Shown: positions 46,454 to 55,812, counted from the first letter of the stretch. The stretch is DNA of 64,000 bases from Synechococcus sp. JA-3-3Ab (GCF_000013205.1 NC_007775.1:2315001-2379000); one strand, 5' to 3'. Notes: a model not told the origin generated them from the letters alone. Numbers and translations: made by a program.

Positions 46454-47186
46454 CCTGAGTCCTCGCTTCAAAATCTCGATAGCAGCGTTCAAGTCTCTGT
46501 CCCACGACCCGCAACGGGGGCAATCATGCACCCGTTCCGACAAGGTCTTGGGAACACGCTCCTCACAAACACAACAATATTTGGGACGTACCACGGGGAT
46601 CCACTCTCAACACCTGTTTGCCGCGTTTGACCGCCACTGCTGTCAGAATGTCAAGAAATCGTCCCCAAGCCGCATCCAAAATCGATTTAGCCAACCGAGT
46701 CCGTGCCAGCCCTCGGACGTTGAGATCCTCCACCACCAACAGGTCGTATTGCCCCACCAGCCAGTGCGCCACTTGGTAGTGGAACGCTTTGCGTTGTCGG
46801 GCAACGTGCAACTGCAGACAAGCGACTTTCGTGGCCTGTTTCTTCCAGTTGGCGGATCCCTTCACCTTGCGGCTCAGTTGCCGCTGCTGTCGAGCCAAGT
46901 GCTTTTGAGCTTGGCGGTAGTACCGCGGGATAGGCACCACCTCCCCATCGCTGGTGGTGAGAAACCTATCCAATCCCACATCAATACCCACCGCCCTTTT
47001 GATAGACACAGGCTCTGGGAGAGGAACGCTTTTGTCTTCCAAGCTGATGCAGACATACCACCCATCGGCCTTGCGCACCACTGTGCAGGTTTTGGGCACA
47101 AACCCCTCCGGCAAGGGGCGGTGCAGCACCACAGGCATCGAGCCAATCTTGCTCAGCCGCAGAGTCTCCCCTTCCAGATGCGCTCC

Positions 47187-47243
47187 CGCCCCCCTGCTGG
47201 CCCCCCAACCCCCCGTATACGGGGGGCAGGGGGGGCGGGGGGC
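47187..47243. repeat. GC-rich palindromic mini-element, copy D (in tnpB)
   Basis: CGCCCCCCTGCTGGCCCCCC, CCCCCCGTATACGGGGGG and further G-runs. It interrupts tnpB between FTFPRINCPG and HLEGETLRL, and its length is not a multiple of three, so it breaks the gene. Confidence 0.75.
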
Positions 47244-47688
47244 CGGGGCAGTTGATGCGGGGGAATGTGAAGGATCTCAACTCCCCCTCTTTTTTGAAGC
47301 GGGGCCGCCCCCGCCGTTTGCCTGTGCTATCCGGCTCCCGCCACGCTTTCCACGCCTTGTCCAGCCGCATCAAGTTTTGCTGCAGCACCTCGGCGTAAAT
47401 GCCCCGGTAAGCCGGGAACAGTTGCTTGATTTGTTTGAGGGATCCCGCCTGCCGATAATAATTCGGCTCCAGCGGAGCTTCTGACACAGGCAACGGACAA
47501 GAGACAAGGCTGCAACGGTCAATTGGACAATGGGTTGCGGTCAGCCAGTCCAGTCTCTGCCCCAGAGCGTCGTTCCACTGCCGCCGCAACAATTCCAGCC
47601 ACTCGGTCATCAGAGCGGCGTGGTCGTCGCTGGGCAGGATCCGGTACTCGTGGGTGATAATCATGAGACGGTTCTAGCATTTAGCGCA

Positions 47689-48096
47689 ATGAGCTACAAC
47701 ATAGGCCATCGTTCTGTTTACAGCCTACAAATCCACTTGGTGCTGGTGACAAAGTACCGTCGTCGGGTGATAACTGCTCCAATGTTGCAGAGGCTGGAAG
47801 ATATATTTCGAGCGACCTGCCAAAAGTGGCGCTGTTCCTTGGTGGAGTTCAACGGTGAGGCGGATCATGTGCATCTGTTGGTGAGTTTTCCGCCGGATGT
47901 TCAGGTCTCGAAGCTGGTGAACAACCTGAAAACAGTCTCCAGCCGGTTGATTCGCAAAGAGTTCGCCACAGAGGTGGCACGGTTCTACAGCAAGCCTGTA
48001 TTTTGGACAGGGACCTATTTTGTTGCCTCTTGTGGTGGGGTCACCGTTGAGGAGTTGAAGAAGTATGTCGAGCAGCAGGCAACGCCCAGATTGTGA
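47689..48096 (+). CDS. tnpA: IS200/IS605-family transposase TnpA (Y1, HUH)
   Basis: 135 residues from ATG 47689 (MSYNIGHRSVYSLQIHLVLV TKYRRRV). The metal-binding HUH is in GEADHVHLLVSFPP (near 60-70). Tyr residues in the last third (FWTGTYFVASCGG, LKKYVEQQ) include the nucleophile. Length and motifs are complete. It would cut and paste single-stranded element DNA during replication. Divergent from the broken tnpB; the frame extends further upstream, but only into tnpB. Confidence 0.92.
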   Translation: MSYNIGHRSVYSLQIHLVLVTKYRRRVITAPMLQRLEDIFRATCQKWRCSLVEFNGEADHVHLLVSFPPDVQVSKLVNNLKTVSSRLIRKEFATEVARFYSKPVFWTGTYFVASCGGVTVEELKKYVEQQATPRL

Positions 48097-48123
48097 GACT
48101 CAGGGGCATTGAACCCCTTCGTC

Positions 48124-49110
48124 TCACCGCCTATCCTCCAGCCCGCCAAGCTGCGCTGTGGCGGGAGTACCCCAGAGGTTCTGATGGGGAGTCGGGATCC
48201 CCGCCCAACGCCCCAGCTCCGTGATGGCGCCGACAATGCTCTCGATCTCCGTCGGTTGCCCCCGCTCGATATCCTGCAGCATCGAGGTGCGATGGGAGCC
48301 CACACGGGCTGCATCCTTCAGCCGCTCTTCCAAAGAGACCGGCAGCCGGATCCCAAATGCTTGGGCCACCGCCTCGGTTTCCTGCATCGCCGACCGAACC
48401 AAAGCATGGGTGGGCGGGTACTGGGCAATTGCGTCTTGGGCCGCGCGGGTAAGGGCGCTGATGGGATTGAAGGCGGCGTTCCCCCAAAGTTTTTGCCAGA
48501 TCTCGACCCGAATTTGGGAGGTGAGGGCCACAGAAAGCTGCCCCTGCTCAAAGATGGCCGCCAGAGAGCGCAGCCGCTCCGACAACGACCCATCCGGCTC
48601 TCCCAGAATGTAGCGCCCGCCACCGGTATGCAAAACTACCCCCGGCTCTGCCAACTGCACGGCGATGTACACCACACAGCCGATCACCCGCTCGACTGGC
48701 AGATGCGCGGCGATCACCCCGCCCGGATCCACCGAAGTCAAGGAGCGCCCCTCAAACTCGCCGCCATGCCGGTAAAAGTACCACCGGGGGATACCATTCT
48801 GGACAACCACAACGGGGCTATCCGGGCCACACAGGGATCCCAATTGCGGGGCAAGCAGGGGCAAGCTGTGGGCCTTGACAGCAACGATCACCACATCTTG
48901 CCGCCCCAGCTCAGCCAAGTCGTCGCTGGCCGTCAGCCGCTCTACCCAAGCCACAGGGGGATCCCCCTGCCGGATCAGCTTCAAGCCTTGGCTGCGGATG
49001 GCCTGCAGGTGGGATCCCCGCGCCACCACACTGACTGAAAAGCCGGCGCGAGCCAGGCAAACGGCCAAATGCCCCCCGACTGCCCCGGCGCCGACGATGC
49101 CGATTTTCAT
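48124..49110 (-). CDS. panE: 2-dehydropantoate 2-reductase (PanE/ApbA)
   Basis: 328 residues. The N-terminal MKIGIVGAGAVGGHLAVCLARAG is the NADP-binding Rossmann motif; VIVAVKAHSLPLLAPQL and VVVQNGIP follow. The C-terminal domain has EIWQKLWGNAAFNPISALTRA (catalytic Lys near residue 194 and Asn) and HRTSMLQDIERGQPTEIESI. It reduces ketopantoate to pantoate for coenzyme A. It stops just beside the IS element's end and lies 22 bp after petM on the same strand. Confidence 0.93.
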   Translation of the reverse strand: MKIGIVGAGAVGGHLAVCLARAGFSVSVVARGSHLQAIRSQGLKLIRQGDPPVAWVERLTASDDLAELGRQDVVIVAVKAHSLPLLAPQLGSLCGPDSPVVVVQNGIPRWYFYRHGGEFEGRSLTSVDPGGVIAAHLPVERVIGCVVYIAVQLAEPGVVLHTGGGRYILGEPDGSLSERLRSLAAIFEQGQLSVALTSQIRVEIWQKLWGNAAFNPISALTRAAQDAIAQYPPTHALVRSAMQETEAVAQAFGIRLPVSLEERLKDAARVGSHRTSMLQDIERGQPTEIESIVGAITELGRWAGIPTPHQNLWGTPATAQLGGLEDRR

Positions 49111-49132
49111 GTTTTACCAAATGAGGAAATCC

Positions 49133-49240
49133 CTACTCGGCCCCGCCCTGGGTGATGCGCAAGATCCCGTATCCAAGCGCCACACCCACTAGGGTCAGGA
49201 CGATGGAGAGCCCAGCAATGGTGAAGATCTCACTAGCCAT
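49133..49240 (-). CDS. petM: Cytochrome b6f complex subunit PetM
   Basis: 35 residues: [20 protein letters not shown], then [15 protein letters not shown]. One TM helix and the short tail ending in (I/T)QGG...E are typical of PetM, subunit VII of cytochrome b6f. The ATG is preceded by AGAGGA. The gene lies divergently from psbD and 22 bp before panE. Confidence 0.82.
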   Translation of the reverse strand: MASEIFTIAGLSIVLTLVGVALGYGILRITQGGAE

Positions 49241-49733
49241 AGATTCCTCTCAGGTGGATTGCCTCGCCCTTCAAGGATATCGGATCTTGTGCCTTCGGCC
49301 TTCCCCAGGGTGAGGCAGCCCCTCTAGCTCAATATCTCAGGAGAGAAAAACCGCAAAGATTACAGTCTGTGAAGATCCCAGCCACCTCGGACTTGATGGG
49401 AACGAGTCCCCCCCCTCTATAATGAAAGCAATTTACAAGTCTTTACCGGCGTAGGCTAAATTGTAATGCCGACAGCCGTGAAACTTGTTCGGTGGCCCTA
49501 GGGCGGCTCGTCGGGATCGCCACAGCTCTGCTGAGGATTCCAAGAGCAGTTCGGAACGCCAGCAAAGCTGCCTGAAGCAGCGGTTGGTCAGTTCTGGCCA
49601 GGAATCCGTGCAGGGAAACCAAGGCGACAAGTTCGCAGACTGAGTCTTTATACCTAGGCACCAGTCTTGCTTCAAAGGAGCAAAATTTGTAGTTTCATTA
49701 ATGTCCTCATCATGTTTTTAAGGAGAGGTTGAG
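49241..49733. other. psbD upstream region and long leader
   Basis: About 490 bp between the divergent petM and psbD. From the predicted psbD start site near 49430 the leader is about 300 nt. GACTG-AGTCTTTATACCTAGGCAC-CAGTC (49637-49665) could fold near its 3' side, and GGAGAGG lies just before the psbD ATG. A minus-strand open frame here (49433-49675) has no family character and is not called. Confidence 0.5.
49393..49423 (+). promoter_or_regulatory. Candidate psbD promoter
   Basis: A perfect -10 TATAAT at 49418-49423, with TTGATG (49393-49398) 19 bp upstream as a weak -35. The spacer holds a run of C. Transcription would start near 49430. Confidence 0.5.
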
Positions 49734-50792
49734 ATGACCATCGCAGTAGGGCGCGCGCGCCAGGAGCGAGGATGGTTCGACATCGTCGACGACTGGCTCA
49801 AGCGCGACAGATTCGTGTTTATCGGCTGGTCGGGGCTGCTGCTGTTTCCTTGCGCCTATTTGGCCCTGGGCGGCTGGCTGACCGGCACCACGTTTGTAAC
49901 CTCTTGGTACACCCACGGGTTGGCCAGCTCCTACCTGGAGGGGTGCAACTTTTTGACGGTGGCCGTGTCCACCCCCGCCGACAGCATGGGGCACAGCCTG
50001 CTGCTGCTGTGGGGCCCGGAAGCCCAGGGGGACTTTACCCGCTGGTGCCAGATTGGCGGGCTGTGGACCTTTGTGGCCTTCCATGGGGCGCTGGGCCTGA
50101 TTGGCTTTATGCTGCGGCAGTTTGAGATTGCCCGGCTGGTGGGGGTGCGGCCCTACAACGCCATTGCCTTCAGCGCGCCGATTGCCGTGTTTGTGAGCGT
50201 GTTTTTGATTTACCCGCTGGGGCAGAGCAGTTGGTTTTTTGCGCCCAGCTTTGGGGTGGCGGCGATTTTCCGGTTTTTGCTGTTTTTCCAGGGGTTCCAC
50301 AACTGGACGCTGAACCCGTTCCACATGATGGGGGTGGCCGGCGTGTTGGGTGGAGCGCTGCTGTGTGCCATCCATGGGGCGACGGTGGAGAACACGCTCT
50401 ACAAGGATGGGGAAGCGGCGAGCACGTTTCGGGCATTTGAGCCGACGCAGGCGGAAGAGACGTACTCGATGGTGACGGCAAACCGCTACTGGAGCCAGAT
50501 TTTTGGGATAGCGTTTTCCAACAAGCGGTGGCTGCACTTTTTCATGTTGTTTGTGCCGGTAACGGGATTGTGGATGTCGAGCATTGGTGTGGTGGGGTTG
50601 GCGCTGAACCTGCGGGCGTATGACTTTATCAGTCAGGAGACGCGGGCGGCGGAAGACCCTGAGTTTGAGACGTTCTACACGAAGAACATTTTGCTCAACG
50701 AGGGGATTCGGGCCTGGATGGCGCCGCAGGACCAGCCGCACGAGCGCTTTGAGTTCCCCGAGGAAGTCCTGCCCCGCGGCAACGCGCTCTAA
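49734..50792 (+). CDS. psbD: Photosystem II D2 protein
   Basis: 352 residues, full length. [20 protein letters not shown], five TM helices, [39 protein letters not shown] (His ligand region for chlorophyll and iron), GATVENTLY and the C-terminus [13 protein letters not shown] are all D2. It binds pheophytin and plastoquinone QA in the photosystem II core. GGAGAGG precedes the ATG. It lies upstream of psbC but, unusually, does not overlap it. Confidence 0.98.
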   Translation: MTIAVGRARQERGWFDIVDDWLKRDRFVFIGWSGLLLFPCAYLALGGWLTGTTFVTSWYTHGLASSYLEGCNFLTVAVSTPADSMGHSLLLLWGPEAQGDFTRWCQIGGLWTFVAFHGALGLIGFMLRQFEIARLVGVRPYNAIAFSAPIAVFVSVFLIYPLGQSSWFFAPSFGVAAIFRFLLFFQGFHNWTLNPFHMMGVAGVLGGALLCAIHGATVENTLYKDGEAASTFRAFEPTQAEETYSMVTANRYWSQIFGIAFSNKRWLHFFMLFVPVTGLWMSSIGVVGLALNLRAYDFISQETRAAEDPEFETFYTKNILLNEGIRAWMAPQDQPHERFEFPEEVLPRGNAL

Positions 50793-50807
50793 ACTGGCGC
50801 TGGCTGT

Positions 50808-50860
50808 CGAACGCTTGAGTTCTCTCGATCCTTTACGTGAGAGCCGAGGCCGAGCGTTCG
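50808..50860 (+). other. Intercistronic hairpin between psbD and psbC
   Basis: CGAACGCT (50808-50815) pairs with AGCGTTCG (50853-50860). Inside, CTCTC pairs with GAGAG. No T-run follows, so it is not a terminator; an mRNA-stability or processing element is more likely. Confidence 0.5.
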
Positions 50861-50976
50861 CCTATTCAAGTCTTGGATTGGATGGGTAGGCGCTCGGCCA
50901 TTCCTAAGCTCCTTTGCTTTTCACCTCATATCTTTTGCTGTACTGTGACCTTTACTGTTTTCGGAGGCTGGCCTCA

Positions 50977-52356
50977 GTGACTTCAACGACGTTTGGTTCC
51001 GCAGCGATGCAGGATCGCACCCAGGGCGGGTTCGCCTGGTGGGCCGGGAATGCTCGCTTGATCAATCTTTCCGGTCGGCTTTTGGGCGCTCACGTAGCCC
51101 ACGCCGGCCTGATCGTCTTCTGGGCGGGAGCGATGCTGCTGTTTGAGGTGGCTCACTTCACGCCGGATCGGCCCATGTACGAGCAGGGGCTGATCCTGAT
51201 GCCCCACGTGGCCACTTTGGGCTGGGGAGTTGGCCCAGGCGGCGAGGTGATCGATACCTACCCCTACTTTGTGATCGGTGTGCTGCACCTGGTCTCCAGC
51301 GCGGTGCTGGGTCTGGGAGGCATTTATCACGCCGTGCGCGGCCCGGAAACCCTGGAGCAGTCTTTCCCCTTCTTCGGCTACGACTGGAAAGACAAGAACA
51401 AGATGACCACCATCTTGGGGATCCACCTCATCCTGTTGGGGTTGGGGGCTTTCCTGTTGGTGGCCAAGGCCATGTGGTTTGGTGGCGTCTATGACACCTG
51501 GGCTCCGGGGGGTGGCGACGTGCGGGTGATCACCAACCCCACGCTCAACCCGGCGGTCATCTTCGGCTACCTGTTCAAGTCTCCCTTTGGCGGCGACGGC
51601 TGGATCATCAGCGTGGACAACATGGAGGATGTGATCGGCGGCCACATCTACATCGGCATCATCTGCATTGCCGGTGGGATCTGGCACATCCTCACCAAGC
51701 CTTTTGGCTGGGCCCGCCGTGCTCTTATCTGGTCGGGAGAGGCCTATCTCTCCTACAGCTTGGCGGCGGTCTCGCTGATGAGCTTTATTGCCACCTGCTA
51801 CATCTGGTTCAACAACACCGTTTACCCCAGCGAGTTCTACGGCCCCACCGGCCCGGAAGCCTCGCAAGCCCAAGCCCTCACCTTTATCGTGCGCGACCAG
51901 CGCCTGGGGGCAAACATCGGCCAGGCCCAAGGCCCCACCGGTCTGGGTAAGTACCTGATGCGCTCTCCCACGGGCGAGATCATCTTCGGCGGTGAGACGA
52001 TGCGCTTCTGGGATGTGCGGGCCCCTTGGAAAGAGCCGCTGCTGGGCCCCAATGGCTTGGATCTGGACAAGCTGAAGAACGACATCCAACCCTGGCAGGC
52101 CCGCCGTGCGGTAGAGTACATGACCCACGCGCCGCTGGGATCCCTGAACTCGGTGGGGGGTGTGGCTACCGAGATCAACACGGTGAACTTCACCAGCCCG
52201 CGCACCTGGCTGGCAGCCCACAACTTCATCTTCGGCTTCCTGTTCTTCGTCGGTCACCTGTGGCATGCTGGTCGCGCGCGCGCCGCTGCTGCCGGCTTTG
52301 AGAAGGGGATCAGCCGCGAGAACGAGCCGGTTTACCGGATGAAGCCGATCCGATAA
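50977..52356 (+). CDS. psbC: Photosystem II CP43 protein
   Basis: 459 residues from GTG 50977, with GGAGG nine bases before it; the frame runs open to 50914 but that part is unlike CP43. The N-terminal [20 protein letters not shown], six TM helices, the large lumenal loop (about 280-410) with [18 protein letters not shown] (Glu and Arg that bind the Mn cluster) and the final [16 protein letters not shown] are all present. It binds antenna chlorophylls in photosystem II. It begins 184 bp after psbD. A strong terminator follows. Confidence 0.97.
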   Translation: MTSTTFGSAAMQDRTQGGFAWWAGNARLINLSGRLLGAHVAHAGLIVFWAGAMLLFEVAHFTPDRPMYEQGLILMPHVATLGWGVGPGGEVIDTYPYFVIGVLHLVSSAVLGLGGIYHAVRGPETLEQSFPFFGYDWKDKNKMTTILGIHLILLGLGAFLLVAKAMWFGGVYDTWAPGGGDVRVITNPTLNPAVIFGYLFKSPFGGDGWIISVDNMEDVIGGHIYIGIICIAGGIWHILTKPFGWARRALIWSGEAYLSYSLAAVSLMSFIATCYIWFNNTVYPSEFYGPTGPEASQAQALTFIVRDQRLGANIGQAQGPTGLGKYLMRSPTGEIIFGGETMRFWDVRAPWKEPLLGPNGLDLDKLKNDIQPWQARRAVEYMTHAPLGSLNSVGGVATEINTVNFTSPRTWLAAHNFIFGFLFFVGHLWHAGRARAAAAGFEKGISRENEPVYRMKPIR

Positions 52357-52387
52357 GCCCGGAAGTCTCTCGGAGATCACAACCTTT

Positions 52388-52412
52388 GGCCCCCGGCAGG
52401 GGGCCTTTTTTT
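52388..52412 (+). terminator. Rho-independent terminator of psbDC
   Basis: GGCCCCC-GGCA-GGGGGCC followed by TTTTTTT, 32 bp after psbC. Confidence 0.92.
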
Positions 52413-52487
52413 GGGGATCCCCCCTGCCGGGATGGACAGAGAGGGAAGCACGGGTAGAGACTGGGAAGGCCGAATGCGCAAATCAAG

Positions 52488-53546
52488 ATGCACAAAGTTC
52501 CGGTTACGGTCATCACCGGATTTTTGGGATCCGGCAAGACCACTTTGATCCGTCACCTTTTGCTCAACAACCAGGGCCGCCGCATCGCCGTAGTGGTCAA
52601 TGAGTTTGGCGAAGTGGGCATCGACGGCGAACTGCTGCGGGATTGCCAACTCTGCGAGGGAGGGGGCTCCATCCCCATTCTGGAGCTGGCCAACGGCTGC
52701 CTCTGCTGCACGGTGCAGGAGGAGTTCTTGCCGACCATGGAGGCTCTGCTGCGGCGGCGGGCAGAGCTGGACTGCATCCTGATTGAGACTTCAGGATTGG
52801 CCTTGCCCAAGCCGCTGGTGCAGGCTTTCCGCTGGCCCACCATTCGCACCGGCGCCACGGTGGATGCGGTGATTGCAGTGGTGGATGGCCAGGCCCTGGC
52901 TTCTGGGCAACTGGTGGGGGATCTGGCGGCGCTGGAGGCGCAGCGTCAGGCCGATGAGAGCCTGGATCACGAGACTCCCATTGAGGAGCTGTTTGAGGAT
53001 CAGTTGAGCTGCGCTGATTTGGTGCTGCTGAGCAAGGTGGATCAGATCACGCCGAAGGAGCGAACCCAGGTGGAGAGCTGGCTGCGGCAACAATTGCGCC
53101 CTGAGGTTCGAGTTCTCCCCTGTGAGCGGGGCCAGGTTGCCCCAGAAGTGCTCTTGGGCTTCCAGGCGGCGGTGGAGGATCAGTTGGAGCGCCGCCCCAG
53201 CCACCACGACTTCGAGGAGGAGCACGAGCACGAAGCTTTTGAGTCTTTCTGCCTCAGCCTGGAGGGCAGCTATGAGCCGGGATCCCTAGTTGCCCAACTG
53301 CGTCAACTGGCTCAAGAGGAATGCCTCTACCGGGTAAAGGGGTTTGTGGCCGTGCCCCACAAGCCGATGCGCCTGGTGCTGCAGGGGGTGGGATCCCGAT
53401 TTGAGACCTACTACGACCGCCCCTGGCGCCCGCAAGAGCCGCGGTTGACCCGCCTGGTGTTCATCGGCCAGAGGCTCGACCGGGAGCGCATTGCTGCTCA
53501 GCTTCAAGGCTTGGCTCACAGAGAAGCAGTGGCCTCTGCCGGCTGA
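52488..53546 (+). CDS. cobW: CobW/ZNG1-family GTP-binding protein
   Basis: 352 residues, G3E GTPase. P-loop GFLGSGKTT (11-19), the metal-binding CxCC (ANGCLCCTV near 70), IETSGLALP and LSKVDQ (GTP base recognition). A His/Glu-rich loop (PSHHDFEEEHEHEAFE) in the middle could bind zinc or cobalt. The C-terminal CobW_C domain (YRVKGFVAVPHKPMRLVLQG) is present. Members insert or deliver metals such as Co or Zn; the name cobW follows the closest family, and the true cargo is unproven. Single gene after the psbDC terminator. Confidence 0.86.
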   Translation: MHKVPVTVITGFLGSGKTTLIRHLLLNNQGRRIAVVVNEFGEVGIDGELLRDCQLCEGGGSIPILELANGCLCCTVQEEFLPTMEALLRRRAELDCILIETSGLALPKPLVQAFRWPTIRTGATVDAVIAVVDGQALASGQLVGDLAALEAQRQADESLDHETPIEELFEDQLSCADLVLLSKVDQITPKERTQVESWLRQQLRPEVRVLPCERGQVAPEVLLGFQAAVEDQLERRPSHHDFEEEHEHEAFESFCLSLEGSYEPGSLVAQLRQLAQEECLYRVKGFVAVPHKPMRLVLQGVGSRFETYYDRPWRPQEPRLTRLVFIGQRLDRERIAAQLQGLAHREAVASAG

Positions 53547-53607
53547 TCCCTGTCGGGATCCCTTACCCCTGGGGAGAGGGGAGTTGCGTGACTCTATCAA
53601 AGGTGGC

Positions 53608-54588
53608 CTAGAGGTAGGCGTCGAGAAGAGAGGCTACGGTAGGGAAGCGGCAGGGCAAGCCCAGCGCTGCTGGGGAGAGGGCCGGATAGACAAAGTGGCG
53701 GTGGCGCAGGCAGTACTCATCCCAGGCCGAAAGTCGCACCCGAAGTAGGAAGGCTAGGGTGCGAAATAGGCCGATGGGCAGGGGCAGGCGGAAATAAATC
53801 CGTTTTTTAAAATAGGCGCACACCTGCTCTACGCATTCATCCACCGACAAGGGGGGGTTGCCCAACACCCAATCCCCTCCCCCCGGCGGATGGGCCACCC
53901 AATGGGCCACCATCTCGGCCACATCGGCAGCGTGGATGAAGTGGAAGCTGGCATCCACCCGCAAAAAGCGGATCAAATCCAGCCAGCGGAGCACCTCCTT
54001 GAGGCCGGCGGTGATGTGGGAGTAGGGGTGGTGGGGGCTGCCGCCAAACAGCAGGGTGGGGTAGAGGGTGAGCAGGCGATCTGGCCAGAAGCTGCTTTCC
54101 TGCCGTCGCAGCAGCATCGCGTACTTGCTGCGGATGTAGTCGGTGCCGGCCTGGCCGGCGATGGCCAAAGGTTCTAACGCTTGATTCAAAAGGCTGGCAG
54201 TGGAAAAGTAGATCACCTGCTGACAGCGCTCCGGATCCAACAAGCTGAGCAACTCCAAGGTGTGGGTGACGTTCACCGCCCAGGTCAGGGTGGGATCCCC
54301 CCAAGCCGCCGCCATGTGGATCAACCCATCCATCTGCCGCAGCAGGGCGGCGTGTTCCCGAATGCGCAGGAGATCGCCGGCCACCAGGGTGATGGGGGCA
54401 GGCAAACGCTCCGGGGGCAACCGCAGGCGGCTGGGGTTGCGGATAAGAATGTACAGGTGGTAGGCGGGCTGCTCCGGAAACTCGGGATCCCTTTGTTGGG
54501 CCAGGCGCTCCAACACATAATGCCCCAGACAGCCGCTAGCGCCGGTAAGAAACAGGTTTCGCAAGAGATCTTCCCAACGGCAACTCAT
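53608..54588 (-). CDS. NAD-dependent epimerase/dehydratase family protein
   Basis: 326 residues, extended SDR. The Rossmann motif FLTGASGCLGHYVLERLAQQ is near 13-32; catalytic Tyr-x3-Lys in TDYIRSKYAMLL near 152; the substrate domain follows (HFIHAADVAEMVAHWV, then VLGNPPLSVDECVEQV). Hydrophobic residues near the end (LPLPIGLFRTLAFLLRVRL) suggest membrane association, as in some lipid- or sterol-type dehydrogenases. Substrate unknown. Divergent from the permease gene. Confidence 0.82.
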   Translation of the reverse strand: MSCRWEDLLRNLFLTGASGCLGHYVLERLAQQRDPEFPEQPAYHLYILIRNPSRLRLPPERLPAPITLVAGDLLRIREHAALLRQMDGLIHMAAAWGDPTLTWAVNVTHTLELLSLLDPERCQQVIYFSTASLLNQALEPLAIAGQAGTDYIRSKYAMLLRRQESSFWPDRLLTLYPTLLFGGSPHHPYSHITAGLKEVLRWLDLIRFLRVDASFHFIHAADVAEMVAHWVAHPPGGGDWVLGNPPLSVDECVEQVCAYFKKRIYFRLPLPIGLFRTLAFLLRVRLSAWDEYCLRHRHFVYPALSPAALGLPCRFPTVASLLDAYL

Positions 54589-54786
54589 CGAAAAAGCTTC
54601 TGACTAGTCTACCGCCTTAGCTTGCGCCTGCCGGATTGGCTTAACCCCCAATTTCCCTAACGGGCAACTGCGCCCTGTTCCAAGCCAGGCAGCAACCTGG
54701 AAATTTGGCCGCGAGAATGGCAGCATAGTTCGACAGGGATCCCACTCCCAGGGAGATTTGGACCTCGCTCAACTCGACTTCTGCCT

Positions 54787-55812
54787 GTGGCCGCAACCTC
54801 TTCTCCCCCTGCTGGACGGGTGTTCAGCCTTTGGCCTCCCCTAGCCCTTGTTTTGCAGCGGCTGGTCCAAGCGGTGCCGGTGCTGCTGCTGATCACGGTG
54901 CTCAGCTTTTTGCTCCTGCAACTGGCCCCCGGCGATTTTTTGGATCCCTTGCGGGCGGATCCCAGTATCAGCCAGGAGTTTATCGCCCAGGAAGAGGCGC
55001 GGCTGGGCTTGGATAAACCCTTGCTTTGGCAGTATTTGACCTGGTTGGGCAATCTGCTGCAGGGGGATTTTGGCGTCAGCTACACCTATCGCGTGCCAGT
55101 AGCGCAGCTCATCCTCTCCCGCGCCGGCGCCACCCTGCTGTTGGCAGTGTGCTCCGTTTTGCTGACTTGGATGATCGCCATTCCGCTGGGGATCCTGGGG
55201 GCGCTGCAGCAGAACACTCCTCTGGATCGGGCGTTGCAGTTGCTCAGCTACCTGGGGCAGGCCATGCCCAGCTTTGTGCTGGCCATTTTGCTGCTGATCG
55301 TGGCCCAAAACGTGGGCTGGCTGCCGGTGGGCGGGATGACCAGTGTTTATTTTGCCGAGCTGGGTTGGGGGGGAAAGCTGCTGGATCTGGGCCGTCACCT
55401 GCTCTTGCCCACGCTGGCCCTGAGCATCACCAGCTTTGCCGGGCTGCAGCGGATTACCCGCGGCAACTTCTTGGACGTGCTGCGGCAGGAATACATCCAG
55501 GCGGCGCGGGCGCGTGGGATCCCGGAATGGCGGGTGATCTGGCTGCATGCATTGCGCAACGCCGTCAACCCCTTGATCACGATCTTGGGCTTTGAGTTTG
55601 CCAATTTGCTCAGCGGCTCTTTTATTGCCGAGTTTTTCTTCAACTGGCCGGGGCTGGGCAAGCTGCTCTTGGAAGCGGTCCAGAGCTTCGACATCAACGT
55701 GGTGATGGCCGGGCTTTTGCTGGGGGCCGTGATGCTCATTCTGGGCAATTTGTTGGCCGATCTGCTCTTGATGTGGGTGGATCCCCGGATCCGACCTGAG
55801 TCTTTGCTTTAG
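54787..55812 (+). CDS. ABC transporter permease, DppB/OppB type
   Basis: 341 residues. TM helices fall near 23-45, 115-140, 155-175, 200-220, 265-290 and 305-328. The EAA motif QEYIQAARARGIPEWRVIWLHALRNAVNPLI is typical of DppB/OppB, and the periplasmic N-terminal segment QLAPGDFLDPLRADPSIS fits peptide or nickel transport. No DppC, binding protein or ATPase gene is adjacent. The start is GTG 54787. Confidence 0.9.
   Translation: MAATSSPPAGRVFSLWPPLALVLQRLVQAVPVLLLITVLSFLLLQLAPGDFLDPLRADPSISQEFIAQEEARLGLDKPLLWQYLTWLGNLLQGDFGVSYTYRVPVAQLILSRAGATLLLAVCSVLLTWMIAIPLGILGALQQNTPLDRALQLLSYLGQAMPSFVLAILLLIVAQNVGWLPVGGMTSVYFAELGWGGKLLDLGRHLLLPTLALSITSFAGLQRITRGNFLDVLRQEYIQAARARGIPEWRVIWLHALRNAVNPLITILGFEFANLLSGSFIAEFFFNWPGLGKLLLEAVQSFDINVVMAGLLLGAVMLILGNLLADLLLMWVDPRIRPESLL

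Larger units (their letters stand above)
46311..47664 (-). pseudogene. tnpB: tnpB (RNA-guided nuclease family) with palindromic inserts and a frameshift
   Basis: The N-terminus MIITHEYRILPSDDHAALM, then YRGIYAEVLQQNLMRLDKAWKAW and GRPRFKKEGELRSFTFPRI, is typical TnpB. A palindromic insert at 47187-47243 then shifts the frame. It resumes with LRLSKIGSMPVVLHRPLP, GIDVGLDRF (catalytic Asp) and DLLVVEDLNVRGL (catalytic Glu). A one-base shift at DPRGTSQ (near 46590) leads to the zinc ribbon CCVCEERVPK...CPRCGSWDRDLNAA (third catalytic acid). A second insert at 46421-46453 shifts the frame once more before the end SPLKQQLREVILG. All catalytic acids survive, so the breakage looks recent. Confidence 0.85.
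46207..48120. mobile_element. IS200/IS605-family insertion element, tnpA plus broken tnpB
   Basis: tnpA (plus, 47689-48096) and tnpB (minus, 46311-47664) are divergent, as in IS605/IS606. Hairpins lie at both outer sides: AGCCC-TGAC-GGGCT at 46314-46327 and CAGGGG-CATTGAA-CCCC near 48102-48117. The left limit is inferred from GGGGCTACCAAG (46207), which also ends the repeat at 62017-62290. tnpA looks intact but tnpB is broken. Confidence 0.75.

Noticed and set aside
49433-49675. Minus-strand 80-codon frame in the psbD leader
   Set aside because: No ribosome-binding site, no family; the region is better explained as psbD 5' leader.
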